NCBI RefSeq assembly: GCF_003194605.1
Contig: NZ_QHKY01000002.1
Span: 124,001-188,000 of the forward strand
Direction: 5' to 3'
Source: Nocardioides gilvus
Lineage (GTDB): Bacteria > Actinomycetota > Actinomycetes > Propionibacteriales > Nocardioidaceae
DNA: 64,000 nucleotides
Below the pieces are notes generated by a model that worked only from the letters and a program-made list of their open reading frames with translations, did no database searches and was not told the origin of the DNA. Both the position numbers and the translations under genes were made by a program. Of the stretch, positions 45,244-54,170 are shown in pieces. Every line of letters starts with the position of its first letter. Position 1 is the first letter of the stretch.

Positions 45244-45609
45244 ATGAGTTTGTTCGATCGATTCCGCCGAGGCGGTTCTTCCCGCATGCGCAGGCCCTCC
45301 GGCGACACCGCGCGCACCGGGTCGACGACGGTGCGTTCCGCCACTGCCGCCGACACCAAGCACCTCAACGACTGGGTCGCCGGCAGGCGCGGGGTCGAGG
45401 GATTCGTCGAGCCGCGCACGGCGGTCAACGACGTCACCCTGCTGCTCGTGGCGCACGACGGGGAGTGGACCCGACGCCGCGTCCAGTCGGTCAAGTGGGC
45501 ACACGACTTCTGCAACCACCACCGCATTCCGTCCTACGACGCCGCCGTGGTGGGCGTGCCGCAGCGGATGCGCGAGTGGAACCGGCGCAAGAAGGCCGGC
45601 GAGGTCTGA
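45244..45609 (+). CDS. Conserved actinobacterial hypothetical protein
   Basis: This is a 121-residue soluble protein. Blocks such as ATAADTKHLNDWVAGRRGVEGF, PRTAVNDVTLLLVAHDGEWTRRRV and IPSYDAAVVGVPQRMREWN are shared by small actinobacterial proteins often called 'oxidoreductase' without support. No catalytic motif is seen. The N-terminus is basic and disordered. It lies between sucB and pepA on the opposite strand to both. The 255 bases upstream (44989-45243) hold no other frame that looks real. Confidence 0.75.
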   Translation: MSLFDRFRRGGSSRMRRPSGDTARTGSTTVRSATAADTKHLNDWVAGRRGVEGFVEPRTAVNDVTLLLVAHDGEWTRRRVQSVKWAHDFCNHHRIPSYDAAVVGVPQRMREWNRRKKAGEV

Positions 45610-45660
45610 CCTCGACCCACGCCGACGCCCCACGCCCCACGCCCCAACGCCCTACGCCGG

Positions 45661-47175
45661 TCAGGCGGGCAGTCCTTCGTCGGCGAGCGTGCGGGCGTAC
45701 TCGACGAGGGTGGCCACGGCAACGCCCGTGCCCCCCGAGGTCCAGTCGCCGAAGGGACCGCCGGAGTTGAACGAGGGCCCTGCGATGTCGAGGTGGGCCC
45801 ACGGGAGCCCGCCGGTGAACTCGCGCAGGAAGGCGGCTGCGTAGAGGCCTCCGCCCCACCGGGTCCAGTCGTGCTGGGCCAGGTCGGCGACCTTGCTGCT
45901 GCGGATGCGTTCCTTCATCTCCTCCGGGATGGGCATCGGCCAGGCGGCCTCACCCACCCGCGCACCGGCGGCGACGACGCTGGCGACGATGTCGTCAGAG
46001 CCCATCACCCCGGTGACCTTCTCGCCCAGGGCGACCACCATCGCGCCGGTCAGGGTGGCGACGTCGAGCACGACGTCGGGCTCCTCCTCCGTGGCGAGCA
46101 CCAATGCGTCACCGAGGACGAGGCGTCCCTCCGCGTCGGTGTTGAGGACCTCGACCGTCTGTCCGCCGCGCATGGTCAACACGTCACCGGGCCGGCTGGC
46201 CGCGCCGGAGACCATGTTCTCCGCCATCGGAGCGAATGTGGTGACGCGGATGGGGAGACCCAGGGCGGCGATCGCGAGGGTGGCCTGGACGACGGCCGCG
46301 GCACCGGCCATGTCGGACTTCATCGTGCCCATGCTGTTGGCGGGCTTGATGCTCAAACCGCCAGAGTCGAAGGTGATGCCCTTGCCCACGAGGGCCAGGT
46401 GAATCTTGGCGCCCTTGGGTGCGTACGTCAGCTTGGCCAGACGCGGGGGAGCGGCCGAGGCGGCGCCCACCGCGAGGATTCCGCCGCACTCCAGCTCCGC
46501 GAGCCGGGTTTCGTCGAAGACCTCCAGGGCCACCTTGGGTGCTCCCCGGCCGTGGGTGGCGACCCGGTGGGCCTCGGTCACGGCGTCGCTGAACTTGGCG
46601 GGGGTGAAGTCGCCGGGAGGCTGGTTGACCCAGTCGCGCGTGGTCGCGACGGCGGAGGCGATCACCTGCGCGGTCTCGAAGGCGGCCTTGGTGGCTCCGC
46701 TGCGGGCGTTGGGGGCGAGCACGACGACCTCGCTGGCCCTCGTGTCGGGCGTGGGCTTCTTGTAGGTGGTGAAGGTGTACCCACCGAGCACGTAACCGCT
46801 CAGCGCGGCGGCGACCAAGGCGTCCTCGTCGGCCGGCAGCGCCAACGTCACCGAGGAGGCGTTGGGAACGTTGCGTGCCGCGACCCCGGCGGCCCGGCGC
46901 ACGGAGACGACGTCAGCGGCCTCACCGAGTCCGACCAGCACGAGCAACGGAGCCTTGATGGTGCCACTGGTGGGGATCTTGACCGCCTCACCAGCCTTGC
47001 CGGTGACGCCCATGGTCGTCAGCAAGGGGTGCAGCTTGCGCCCGTACGCGTCGGCGACGTCTGCGCCGCCCGGGGCCAGGACCGGCCCTCGCTCGGTCTT
47101 GAGGACACCGACGACGACGGCGTCGCTGCGGGTCTTGGCGGGGCTGGCGGAGCGCAAGGTGTACGTCGGGGTCAC
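45661..47175 (-). CDS. pepA: Leucyl aminopeptidase (M17 family)
   Basis: This is a 504-residue cytosolic peptidase. The metal-binding and catalytic blocks are VGKGITFDSGGLSIKPANSM, KSDMAGAAAVV and NTDAEGRLVLGDAL, all in the expected order in the C-terminal half. The N-terminal 170 residues are the usual macro-like domain. It removes N-terminal residues from peptides using two divalent metals. The GTG start at 47175 has only a weak GAG upstream. It is divergent from gcvT across 63 bases, the same neighbourhood as in M. tuberculosis (gcvT-pepB). Confidence 0.95.
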   Translation of the reverse strand: MTPTYTLRSASPAKTRSDAVVVGVLKTERGPVLAPGGADVADAYGRKLHPLLTTMGVTGKAGEAVKIPTSGTIKAPLLVLVGLGEAADVVSVRRAAGVAARNVPNASSVTLALPADEDALVAAALSGYVLGGYTFTTYKKPTPDTRASEVVVLAPNARSGATKAAFETAQVIASAVATTRDWVNQPPGDFTPAKFSDAVTEAHRVATHGRGAPKVALEVFDETRLAELECGGILAVGAASAAPPRLAKLTYAPKGAKIHLALVGKGITFDSGGLSIKPANSMGTMKSDMAGAAAVVQATLAIAALGLPIRVTTFAPMAENMVSGAASRPGDVLTMRGGQTVEVLNTDAEGRLVLGDALVLATEEEPDVVLDVATLTGAMVVALGEKVTGVMGSDDIVASVVAAGARVGEAAWPMPIPEEMKERIRSSKVADLAQHDWTRWGGGLYAAAFLREFTGGLPWAHLDIAGPSFNSGGPFGDWTSGGTGVAVATLVEYARTLADEGLPA

Positions 47176-47238
47176 CTCTGCACCCTAGCCAACGCGTCGC
47201 GCGGGCTCGGTGGCCGCGGGCTGCGTTAAGGTCATCGC

Positions 47239-48372
47239 ATGTCGACAAACTCGGGTTTGAAGCAGTCGCCCCTGCATGCTCGTCACGTCGCCCTGGGCGC
47301 GAAGTTCTCCGAGTTCGGCGGCTGGTCGATGCCCCTGGAGTACGCGACGGGCATCGTCAAGGAGCACACCGCGGTCCGCGAGGCGGTCGGGGTCTTCGAC
47401 GTCTCCCACCTCGGCAAGGTGCTGATCAGTGGCCCCGGTGCGGCGGACTTCGTCAACGCGACCCTGAGCAACGACCTCGGTCGGATCGAGCCGGGCAAGG
47501 CGCAGTACACGCTCTGCTGCGACGAGGAGACCGGCGGGATCGTCGACGACCTCATCGCCTACCTCTCCGACGACGAGCACGTGTTGCTGGTGCCGAACGC
47601 GGCCAACTCCGCTGAAGTCGTACGCCGCCTCGCTGCGCAGGCACCCGACGGCGTCAAGATCACCGACCATCACGACGACTACGCGGTCCTGGCGATCCAG
47701 GGCACGAAGTCCGACGAGGTGCTCGCTGCGGTCGGGCTGCCGGCCGACCACGGCTACATGTCCTTCGTCGAGGCCCCCTGGGAGCCGGCGGCCACCGGTG
47801 AGGAGGTGCCTGCGATCGTCATCTGCCGCACCGGCTACACCGGTGAGCGCGGCTACGAGTTGATCGTCCCCAACGCGCAGGCGGAGCAGGTCTGGGACGC
47901 GCTCATGACGGCCGGAGCCGAGTTCGGGCTGACGCCGTGTGGTCTCGGTGCCCGTGACACCCTGCGCACCGAGATGGGCTATCCCTTGCACGGCCAGGAC
48001 ATCACCCCCGAGACGACTCCGCTGGAGGGCGGCCTCGGGTGGGCGGTCGGCTGGGACAAGGAATCCTTCTGGGGCAAGGACGTCCTCACCGCGAAGAAGG
48101 CCGAGGGTGCGACCCGGGTGCTGCGCGGCCTCGTCGCGACGGGTCGTGGCATCCCGCGCCCCGGGATGTCGGTCACACTGACGGCTGACGTGCGGTTGGG
48201 TGACGTCACCTCCGGCACCTTCAGTCCGACCCTCAAGAAGGGCATCGGCCTGGCGCTGCTGCCCACGACGATCGCGGTGGACACCGAGGTCGGGGTCGAC
48301 GTACGTGGACGCCGGGAGATCTTCCGGGTGACGAAGCCGCCCTTCGTCGACACCTCTGTCAAGGAGAAATGA
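47239..48372 (+). CDS. gcvT: Glycine-cleavage system T protein (aminomethyltransferase)
   Basis: This is a 377-residue protein. It takes the aminomethyl group from lipoylated H protein and gives methylene-tetrahydrofolate and ammonia. Blocks typical of the family are FSEFGGWSMPLEYATGIVKE, VGVFDVSHLGKV, RTGYTGERGYEL, GLGARDTLRTEMGYPLHG and FWGKDVLTAKK. No gcvH or gcvP lies nearby. The product feeds the one-carbon pool used by the thyA and folA genes downstream, although they are not in the same unit. A small gene follows three bases after the stop. Confidence 0.96.
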   Translation: MSTNSGLKQSPLHARHVALGAKFSEFGGWSMPLEYATGIVKEHTAVREAVGVFDVSHLGKVLISGPGAADFVNATLSNDLGRIEPGKAQYTLCCDEETGGIVDDLIAYLSDDEHVLLVPNAANSAEVVRRLAAQAPDGVKITDHHDDYAVLAIQGTKSDEVLAAVGLPADHGYMSFVEAPWEPAATGEEVPAIVICRTGYTGERGYELIVPNAQAEQVWDALMTAGAEFGLTPCGLGARDTLRTEMGYPLHGQDITPETTPLEGGLGWAVGWDKESFWGKDVLTAKKAEGATRVLRGLVATGRGIPRPGMSVTLTADVRLGDVTSGTFSPTLKKGIGLALLPTTIAVDTEVGVDVRGRREIFRVTKPPFVDTSVKEK

Positions 48373-48375
48373 CGC

Positions 48376-48594
48376 ATGGCTGCTGACGACCAGTGGTACT
48401 GGACCCTCGAGACGACTGCCGGGCTGCCGGTGCAGGTGAGTGAGGAGTACACGGGCGTTCGCTTCGAGACCGAGCTCGAGGCAGAGGCCTGGATCGGCGA
48501 GGTCTTCGATGCTCTCCTCGACCAGGGCGTCGACGCGGCCACTCTCTTCGAGGGTGAGCGCAAGGCGTACGGCCCCATGTCGCTGCACCCCTGA
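48376..48594 (+). CDS. Small conserved hypothetical protein
   Basis: This is a 72-residue acidic, soluble protein (QWYWTLETTAGLPVQVSEEY, FETELEAEAWIGEVF, LLDQGVDAATLFEGERKAYG). It is packed three bases after gcvT and three before the PhzF gene, so translation is probably coupled across all three. No family is recognised and no catalytic residue pattern is visible. Confidence 0.8.
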   Translation: MAADDQWYWTLETTAGLPVQVSEEYTGVRFETELEAEAWIGEVFDALLDQGVDAATLFEGERKAYGPMSLHP

Positions 48595-48597
48595 GCG

Positions 48598-49419
48598 GTG
48601 CACGACTTCTCCCAGGTCGACGTCTTCTCGGACGAGCCGCTGCGGGGCAACCCCGTGGCCGTCGTGCACGGGGCCGACGACCTCAGCGACGAGCAGATGG
48701 CTGCCTTCGCCCGGTGGACCAACCTCAGCGAGACCACCTTCTTGTTGACCCCCACAGATCCGGCCGCCGACTACCGGCTGCGGATCTTCACCATTGACGG
48801 CGAGCTGCCCTTCGCGGGGCATCCCACACTCGGGTCGGCGCACGCCTGGCTCGAGGCCGGGGGAGTGCCCCGTGGTGACGATCTGGTCCAGGAGTGCGGG
48901 GCCGGGCTCGTACGCATCCGTCGCCGGGAGGTGCTCTCGTTCGCGGCGCCCCCGTTGCGGCGCAGCGGGCCGGCCGACACCGCGACCATCAACGAGGTCG
49001 TCAGAGCGCTGGGGATCGAGCTCTCCGACGTGGTCGCTGCGGAGTGGGTGGACAACGGACCGGGCTGGGTGGCGGTGCTGCTGCGTGATGCGGCCGCGGT
49101 GCTCGCCGTGCGCGGTGACCGGGTCGATGCTGGCGATCTCGCGATCGGCGTGGTCGGTCTCCACGACGCCGGTGCCGAGTGCGCCGTCGAGGTGCGCGCC
49201 TTCTTCCGCAGCTTCGAGGACCCGGTGACCGGTTCACTCAACGCAGGACTGGCGCAGTGGTTGATCGGGCGAGGCACGCTGCCCCCGACCTACACCGCTG
49301 CCCAGGGCACGGCCCTGGCCCGTCGCGGCCGGGTCCGGGTCGAGCAGGTGGGCGCCGACATCTGGGTCGGTGGCGCCACCCGGACCACGATCACCGGACA
49401 GGTGATGCTCAACGACTGA
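48598..49419 (+). CDS. PhzF-family isomerase-like protein
   Basis: This is a 273-residue protein of the PhzF/diaminopimelate-epimerase fold. Recognisable blocks are [20 protein letters not shown], the catalytic-glutamate region [29 protein letters not shown] and the late [17 protein letters not shown]. The true PhzF makes phenazines, but no phenazine genes lie here, so a general isomerase role is more likely. GTG 48598 is the start that fits the family and the three-base spacing from the previous gene. Confidence 0.88.
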   Translation: MHDFSQVDVFSDEPLRGNPVAVVHGADDLSDEQMAAFARWTNLSETTFLLTPTDPAADYRLRIFTIDGELPFAGHPTLGSAHAWLEAGGVPRGDDLVQECGAGLVRIRRREVLSFAAPPLRRSGPADTATINEVVRALGIELSDVVAAEWVDNGPGWVAVLLRDAAAVLAVRGDRVDAGDLAIGVVGLHDAGAECAVEVRAFFRSFEDPVTGSLNAGLAQWLIGRGTLPPTYTAAQGTALARRGRVRVEQVGADIWVGGATRTTITGQVMLND

Positions 49420-49474
49420 GGTCGTTGGTCGGGCCTCCCGCGCCCACGTGGCGACCGGCGATAGTCTTGCGGCC

Positions 49475-50284
49475 ATGCGTGCCTACCTCGACCTGCTCCA
49501 GCGGATCCTCGACGAGGGCGTGGACAAGTCCGACCGTACCGGGACCGGGACCCGTTCGGTCTTCGGCCACCAGATGCGCTTCGACCTCTCCGAGGGTTTC
49601 CCGCTGGTGACGACCAAGAAGGTCCACACCCGCAGCATCTTCGGTGAGCTGTTGTGGTTCCTGCGTGGGGACACCAACGTGAAGTGGCTCCAGGACCGCG
49701 GCATCACCATCTGGGACGAGTGGGCCGACGAGAACGGCGACCTCGGCCCGGTCTACGGCTACCAGTGGCGTTCCTGGCCGACCCCCGACGGCGGCACGGT
49801 CGACCAGATCGCCAAGTTGATCGAGGGCATCAGGACCAACCCCGACTCGCGGCGCCACATCGTCTCGGCCTGGAACGTCGCTGACGTTGACGACATGGCC
49901 CTGCCGCCGTGCCACTCGCTCTTCCAGTTCTACGTGGAGCCGGTCGCCGACGGCCCGGCCAAGCTCTCCTGCCAGCTCTACCAACGCTCTGCCGACGTCT
50001 TCCTGGGCGTGCCGTTCAACATCGCCTCGTACGCCCTGCTCACCCACATGGTGGCGCAGGTGACGGGTCTTGCGGTCGGCGACTTCGTGCACAGCATCGG
50101 CGACGCACACCTCTACTCCAACCACGTCGAGCAGGCCAAGCTCCAACTGACTCGCGAGCCGCGGGAGTTGCCGCGCCTCCAGCTCAACCCTGCGATCACC
50201 GAGATCGACGGCTTCGACCTCGAGGACATCTCCGTCGTCGGCTACGACCCGCACCCCGGCATCAAGGCCCCGATCGCGGTATGA
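49475..50284 (+). CDS. thyA: Thymidylate synthase
   Basis: This is a 269-residue enzyme that makes dTMP from dUMP with methylene-tetrahydrofolate. The catalytic cysteine is C146 in [12 protein letters not shown], followed by [23 protein letters not shown] and [12 protein letters not shown] 49475 was chosen over a frame extending to 49448, because the protein then begins with the family's [13 protein letters not shown]. It is cotranslated with folA (ATGA overlap), which regenerates the folate it consumes. Confidence 0.97.
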   Translation: MRAYLDLLQRILDEGVDKSDRTGTGTRSVFGHQMRFDLSEGFPLVTTKKVHTRSIFGELLWFLRGDTNVKWLQDRGITIWDEWADENGDLGPVYGYQWRSWPTPDGGTVDQIAKLIEGIRTNPDSRRHIVSAWNVADVDDMALPPCHSLFQFYVEPVADGPAKLSCQLYQRSADVFLGVPFNIASYALLTHMVAQVTGLAVGDFVHSIGDAHLYSNHVEQAKLQLTREPRELPRLQLNPAITEIDGFDLEDISVVGYDPHPGIKAPIAV

Positions 50285-50778
50285 GCACGGACGACGGTCC
50301 GGGCCGGCGGATCACCCTCGTCGCCGCGCACTCCCGGGGGCGGGTCATCGGCAACGGCCCCGCCATCCCGTGGCACAGCCGTGAGGACTTCGCCCACTTC
50401 AAGGCGACCACCCTGGGACACACGTTGGTGATGGGTCGCGTCACCCACGAGTCCATCGGACGTCCGTTGCCGGAGCGGCGCACGATCGTGATCACGCGTT
50501 CGCCCGACTGGACCGACGCCGGAGTCGAGGTGGCGCACTCCTGGGAGGAAGCGCTCGAGATGGCGGGCGAGAGTGAGCTCTTCGTGGCGGGGGGCGCCCA
50601 GATCTATGCGCTCGCCCTGCCGCTGGCCACCCATCAGGTGATCACCGAGATGCACCTCGACGTCGAGGGTGACGCCTTCTACCCGGACTTCTCGACCGAG
50701 GAGTGGATCGAGACCGAGCGTCGTTCGCACCCGGAGTTCGATCCCGGACTCGACTGGGTCTGGTGGGAGCGCCGGTGA
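50281..50778 (+). CDS. folA: Dihydrofolate reductase
   Basis: This is a 165-residue enzyme reducing dihydrofolate with NADPH. Family signs are the start [20 protein letters not shown], the substrate-binding acid D36 in [31 protein letters not shown] and the NADPH-binding [16 protein letters not shown] 50281 overlaps the thyA stop (ATGA), a common thyA-folA arrangement. Its own stop overlaps the GntR-type gene (GTGA), so all three are likely one transcript. Confidence 0.96.
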   Translation: MSTDDGPGRRITLVAAHSRGRVIGNGPAIPWHSREDFAHFKATTLGHTLVMGRVTHESIGRPLPERRTIVITRSPDWTDAGVEVAHSWEEALEMAGESELFVAGGAQIYALALPLATHQVITEMHLDVEGDAFYPDFSTEEWIETERRSHPEFDPGLDWVWWERR

Positions 50779-51125
50779 AGGTGCACATCGACCACGACGC
50801 CACCGAGCCGGCCTTCGAGCAGGTGCGGCGTCAGATCACCGAGGCCGTCGACAGCGGTGACCTCGCGCCGGGGCAGAAGCTGCCACCGGTGCGTACGTTG
50901 GCGGCCGAGGTCGGCCTCGCCGTGAACACGGTGGCCAAGGCGTACAAGGAGCTCGAGGCGCTCGGAGTCGTCGCCACCCGGGGCCGGGCCGGGACCGTGG
51001 TCCTGGGCCGTGGCGCTGACCGCGCCGCCCGCGAGGCCGCCGCCACCTACGCCGCCACCGTGCAGGCTCTGGGACTGGGTCAGGCCGAAGCCATCGAGCT
51101 CGTCCGCCGGGCCCTGACGCCCTGA
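50775..51125 (+). CDS. Short GntR-family regulator (YtrA-like)
   Basis: This is a 116-residue protein. The winged helix-turn-helix is clear: PAFEQVRRQITEAVDSGDLA, KLPPVRTLAAEVGLAVNTVA, KAYKELEALGVVATRGRAGT. The C-terminal tail is only about 40 residues (AAATYAATVQALGLGQAEAIE), too short for a ligand-binding domain, which matches the YtrA subfamily. Such proteins often regulate transporters. It is translationally coupled to folA; whether it controls this operon is unknown. Confidence 0.88.
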   Translation: MKVHIDHDATEPAFEQVRRQITEAVDSGDLAPGQKLPPVRTLAAEVGLAVNTVAKAYKELEALGVVATRGRAGTVVLGRGADRAAREAAATYAATVQALGLGQAEAIELVRRALTP

Positions 51126-51178
51126 GGCTCGTCGCCCTGGCGTGCTGACGCTCGGAAGGTCGCGGCAGACTGTGCGGC

Positions 51179-51580
51179 GTGAGTCCCACGATCGTCGTCT
51201 CCGCCGTTGCCCTCGTCCGCGACGGAGCCGTGCTGACGGTGCGCAAGGCCGGGACCAGCCGCTTCATGCTGGTCGGCGGCAAGCCGGACCCCGGCGAGAG
51301 CCCGCTCGACTGCGCGCTGCGCGAGACGCGTGAGGAGGTCTCCCTCGACCTGGCCGATCTCGTCCTGCTGGGGGAGTTCGAGTCGGAGGCCGCCAACGAG
51401 CCGGGACACCGACTGCACTCCACCGTCTACACGGCCGAGCTGACGGGAGAGCCCGTGGCCGCCGGGGAGATCGCCGAGCTGCGCTGGACCGGGCTCGACC
51501 GCGCCTACGACGACCTGGCACCGATGCTGGAGTTCAACGTCCTGCCACTGCTGCGCGGGCGCCACGCCCCGACTGAGTAG
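51179..51580 (+). CDS. Nudix hydrolase
   Basis: This is a 133-residue protein with a complete Nudix box: G34, E40 and R48-E49 to E52-E53 in GGKPDPGESPLDCALRETRE. It should hydrolyse a nucleoside-diphosphate-linked compound with Mg or Mn; the substrate cannot be told. GTG 51179 is the only sensible start. It lies 53 bases after the GntR-type gene and ends shortly before a bidirectional-looking hairpin. Confidence 0.9.
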   Translation: MSPTIVVSAVALVRDGAVLTVRKAGTSRFMLVGGKPDPGESPLDCALRETREEVSLDLADLVLLGEFESEAANEPGHRLHSTVYTAELTGEPVAAGEIAELRWTGLDRAYDDLAPMLEFNVLPLLRGRHAPTE

Positions 51581-51590
51581 TCCCCGGCAA

Positions 51591-51632
51591 CGTGTGACGA
51601 AGCGGTCGCGCTGGCGACCGGATCGTCACACG
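51591..51632. terminator. Bidirectional hairpin between Nudix gene and selO
   Basis: The arms CGTGTGACGA (51591-51600) and TCGTCACACG (51623-51632) pair exactly. Inside them, GGTCGC and GCGACC form a second 6-bp stem around the loop GCTG. It sits between two convergent genes, so it can end transcription from both sides. Confidence 0.7.
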
Positions 51633-51650
51633 TCACACCGACAAGGAGGC

Positions 51651-53105
51651 TCAGGTCCCGCAGAAGGTCTGGAAGCCCTCTGCGAAACCGGGCGGTGCCG
51701 GCTGGGCGTAACGCTCGCCGCCCTCGATCGGGGTGAAGGGCGCGCGCACCGCTGCCAACAGTGCCTCGTACGGCCCCAGGTCGCCGGCGGTGGCGGCCCT
51801 GAGGGCTTCGTCGAGGAGGTGGTTGCGGGGGACGTGCACCGGGTTGACCGCGTCCATCGCGTCGGCGTCGGGGGAGTGGGCCATCCACCGGTCGAGCCAC
51901 TGGTCGAGCGCCGTGACGTCGTGCGTCGTGGCGTGCACGGCACTGCGGTCACCGCGGGCGGCCCGGGTCAGGTCGCGGAAGAAGGTGGTGAAGTCGACCC
52001 GGCTCGCCTCGAGCAGGCCGTGCAGGGTGGTGACGAGGTCGACCAGGTCGGCCAGGTCCGCGGAGATTCCCAGCTTGGCAGCCATCGCTCCCATCCACGC
52101 CTCGTTGAAGTAGGCCGGGAACTGCTCCAGCACCGCTGAGCCGGCCTGGACGGCCTCGGCCTCCTCATCGGCGATGATCGGCAACAAGGCCTCTGCGAAG
52201 CGCGCCAGATTCCACTGGGCGATCTGCGGCTGGTTGCCGTAGGCGTAGCGGCCACCGGTGTCGATCGAGCTGAACACCGACCCCGGGTCGTACGCGTCGA
52301 GGAAGGCGCACGGACCGTAGTCGATGGTCTCCCCGGAGATCGTCATGTTGTCGGTGTTCATGACGCCGTGCACGAAGCCGACGGTGAGCCACTGGGCGAC
52401 CAACCGTGCCTGGGCAGCGACGACGTGGTCGAAGAGGGCCAGCGGCGGGTTGTCGGCCTGGAGACCTTCGGTGTGGTGGCGCTCGAGGGCATAGCGGGAG
52501 AGCTTGACCAGCACCCGCATCTGGTTGCTGGCCCGGGCGTACTGGAATGTGCCGACCCGCAGGTGGCTCGACGCCACCCGGACGAGAACGGCGCCGGGCA
52601 GGGCGCCCTCCTCGCGCAGCACCGGGGTGCCGGTCGCCACCACGGCCAGCGAGCGCGTGGTGGGGATCCCGAGAGCGTGCATCGACTCGCTGACCAGGAA
52701 TTCGCGCAGCATCGGGCCCAGCGCGGCGAGGCCGTCCCCACCGCGGGTGAAGGGGGTGGGCCCGGAGCCCTTGAGGTGGATGTCGCGCAGCCCGTCAGGG
52801 GTCTCGACCTCACCGAGCAGCAGGGCGCGGCCGTCTCCCAGCTGCGGGGAGTAGCCGCCGAACTGGTGGCCCGAGTAGAGCTGCGCCACGGGCATCGCGC
52901 CCTCGGGCAGGTTGAGCCCGAGCAGGAAGAGCACGCCGTCCTCGGTGCGCAACCACTCGACGTCGAGGCCCAACTCGCGGGCCAACGGTTCGTTGAGCAC
53001 GATGAGTTGGGGCGCGGGCACCGGTGCGGCCGAGGCCTTGCGGGCAAGCTCGGGGAGTTGCTCGGCGAAGCCGTGCTGCAGGGCGATGTTCTCCGGCGCG
53101 TTCAC
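51651..53105 (-). CDS. selO: Protein adenylyltransferase SelO (YdiU family)
   Basis: This is a 484-residue pseudokinase-fold enzyme that adds AMP to protein Ser, Thr or Tyr. Blocks are AQLYSGHQFGGYSPQLGDGRA, LKGSGPTPFTRGGDGLAALGP, SESMHALGIPTTRSLAVV, then HGVMNTDNMTISGETIDYGPCAF. The protein ends FCGT, so a Cys sits third from the end, where animal SELO has selenocysteine. GTG 53105 is the likely start; open sequence further upstream lies opposite the LLM oxidoreductase and is not part of it. A role in redox stress is known for the family. Confidence 0.94.
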   Translation of the reverse strand: MNAPENIALQHGFAEQLPELARKASAAPVPAPQLIVLNEPLARELGLDVEWLRTEDGVLFLLGLNLPEGAMPVAQLYSGHQFGGYSPQLGDGRALLLGEVETPDGLRDIHLKGSGPTPFTRGGDGLAALGPMLREFLVSESMHALGIPTTRSLAVVATGTPVLREEGALPGAVLVRVASSHLRVGTFQYARASNQMRVLVKLSRYALERHHTEGLQADNPPLALFDHVVAAQARLVAQWLTVGFVHGVMNTDNMTISGETIDYGPCAFLDAYDPGSVFSSIDTGGRYAYGNQPQIAQWNLARFAEALLPIIADEEAEAVQAGSAVLEQFPAYFNEAWMGAMAAKLGISADLADLVDLVTTLHGLLEASRVDFTTFFRDLTRAARGDRSAVHATTHDVTALDQWLDRWMAHSPDADAMDAVNPVHVPRNHLLDEALRAATAGDLGPYEALLAAVRAPFTPIEGGERYAQPAPPGFAEGFQTFCGT

Positions 53106-53165
53106 AGGTCCAAGGCTACGGGGCGGGTGATGCGTCGCCTTGTTCGCGGTGGCAAGGTGGCAGAC

Positions 53166-54095
53166 ATGGAACTGCGCATCTTCACCGAACCCCAGCAGGG
53201 CGCCACCTACGACGAGTTGCTCGCGGTGGCCCAGGCGGCCGAGCGGCTCGGATACGGAGCGTTCTTCCGTTCTGATCATTACCTGACCATGGGCGGTGAC
53301 GGCCTTCCCGGACCCACCGACGCCTGGACCACGCTGGCAGGTCTGGCCCGCGACACCAGCACCATCCGCCTCGGCACCCTGATGACCTCGGCGACCTTCC
53401 GCCACCCCGGCGTCCTGGCGATCCAGGTCGCGCAGGTCGACCAGATGAGCGGTGGCCGGGTCGAGCTCGGTCTCGGAGCCGGGTGGTTCGAGGGCGAGCA
53501 CACGGCGTACGGGATCCCCTTCCCTGACACCCGTGAGCGCTTCGACCGCTACGAGGAGCAGTTGGAGATCGTCACCGGTCTGTGGGCCACGCCGGTGGGT
53601 GAGCAGTTCACCCACTCCGGCGAGCACTACCAACTGGTCGACTCGCCGGCCCTGCCCAAGCCGACCCAGGCCAAGCCGCCGGTGCTGATCGGTGGCCGCG
53701 GCAAGCGGCGTACGCCCGCACTCGCGGCCCGGTACGCCGACGAGTTCAACCTGCCCTTCGTCGACGAGACCGAGACCCGCGACCAGTTCGCCCGCGTCGC
53801 TGCGGCCTGCGAGGCGATCGACCGGGACCCGGCGACGATGACCTGGTCGAACGCCCTGGTGCTCTGCGTCGGCGAGGACGAGGCCGAGATCGCCCGCCGC
53901 GCCGCCGCCATCGGGCGGGACGTCGAGGAGTTGCGCGCCAACGGTCTGGCCGGCACCCCGTCCGAGGTGGTCGACAAGCTGGGCCGCTTCTCCGACCTCG
54001 GGAGCCAGCGCGCCTACCTGCAGGTGCTCGACCTCGACGACCTGGACCACCTGACGCTGGTCGCCGAGCAGGTGCTGCCACACCTACGCGACTGA
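53166..54095 (+). CDS. LLM-class F420-dependent oxidoreductase
   Basis: This is a 309-residue luciferase-like TIM-barrel protein. Typical signs are MELRIFTEPQQGATYDELLA, FFRSDHYLTMGGDG, STIRLGTLMTSATFRHPGVL and RVELGLGAGWFEGEH, then PPVLIGGRGKRRTPALAARY. In actinobacteria these enzymes use F420; the substrate is unknown. ATG 53166 was chosen. It is divergent from selO across 60 bases. Confidence 0.92.
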   Translation: MELRIFTEPQQGATYDELLAVAQAAERLGYGAFFRSDHYLTMGGDGLPGPTDAWTTLAGLARDTSTIRLGTLMTSATFRHPGVLAIQVAQVDQMSGGRVELGLGAGWFEGEHTAYGIPFPDTRERFDRYEEQLEIVTGLWATPVGEQFTHSGEHYQLVDSPALPKPTQAKPPVLIGGRGKRRTPALAARYADEFNLPFVDETETRDQFARVAAACEAIDRDPATMTWSNALVLCVGEDEAEIARRAAAIGRDVEELRANGLAGTPSEVVDKLGRFSDLGSQRAYLQVLDLDDLDHLTLVAEQVLPHLRD

Positions 54096-54170
54096 GTGTG
54101 GGCCGGCGCAGGTGACCACGGTGGTTCACCTGCCGCAGATCCGCCCCGCGAGGGGGATAACCTTGCCCTC

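Noticed and set aside
52368..53165. Upstream extension of the LLM oxidoreductase frame by 266 codons.
   Set aside because: This stretch lies opposite selO and is not similar to the family. The ATG at 53166 gives the expected protein start.
53105..54083. Upstream extension of the SelO frame by 326 codons.
   Set aside because: It is antisense to the LLM oxidoreductase gene, and SelO homologues begin near residue 1 of the shorter form.
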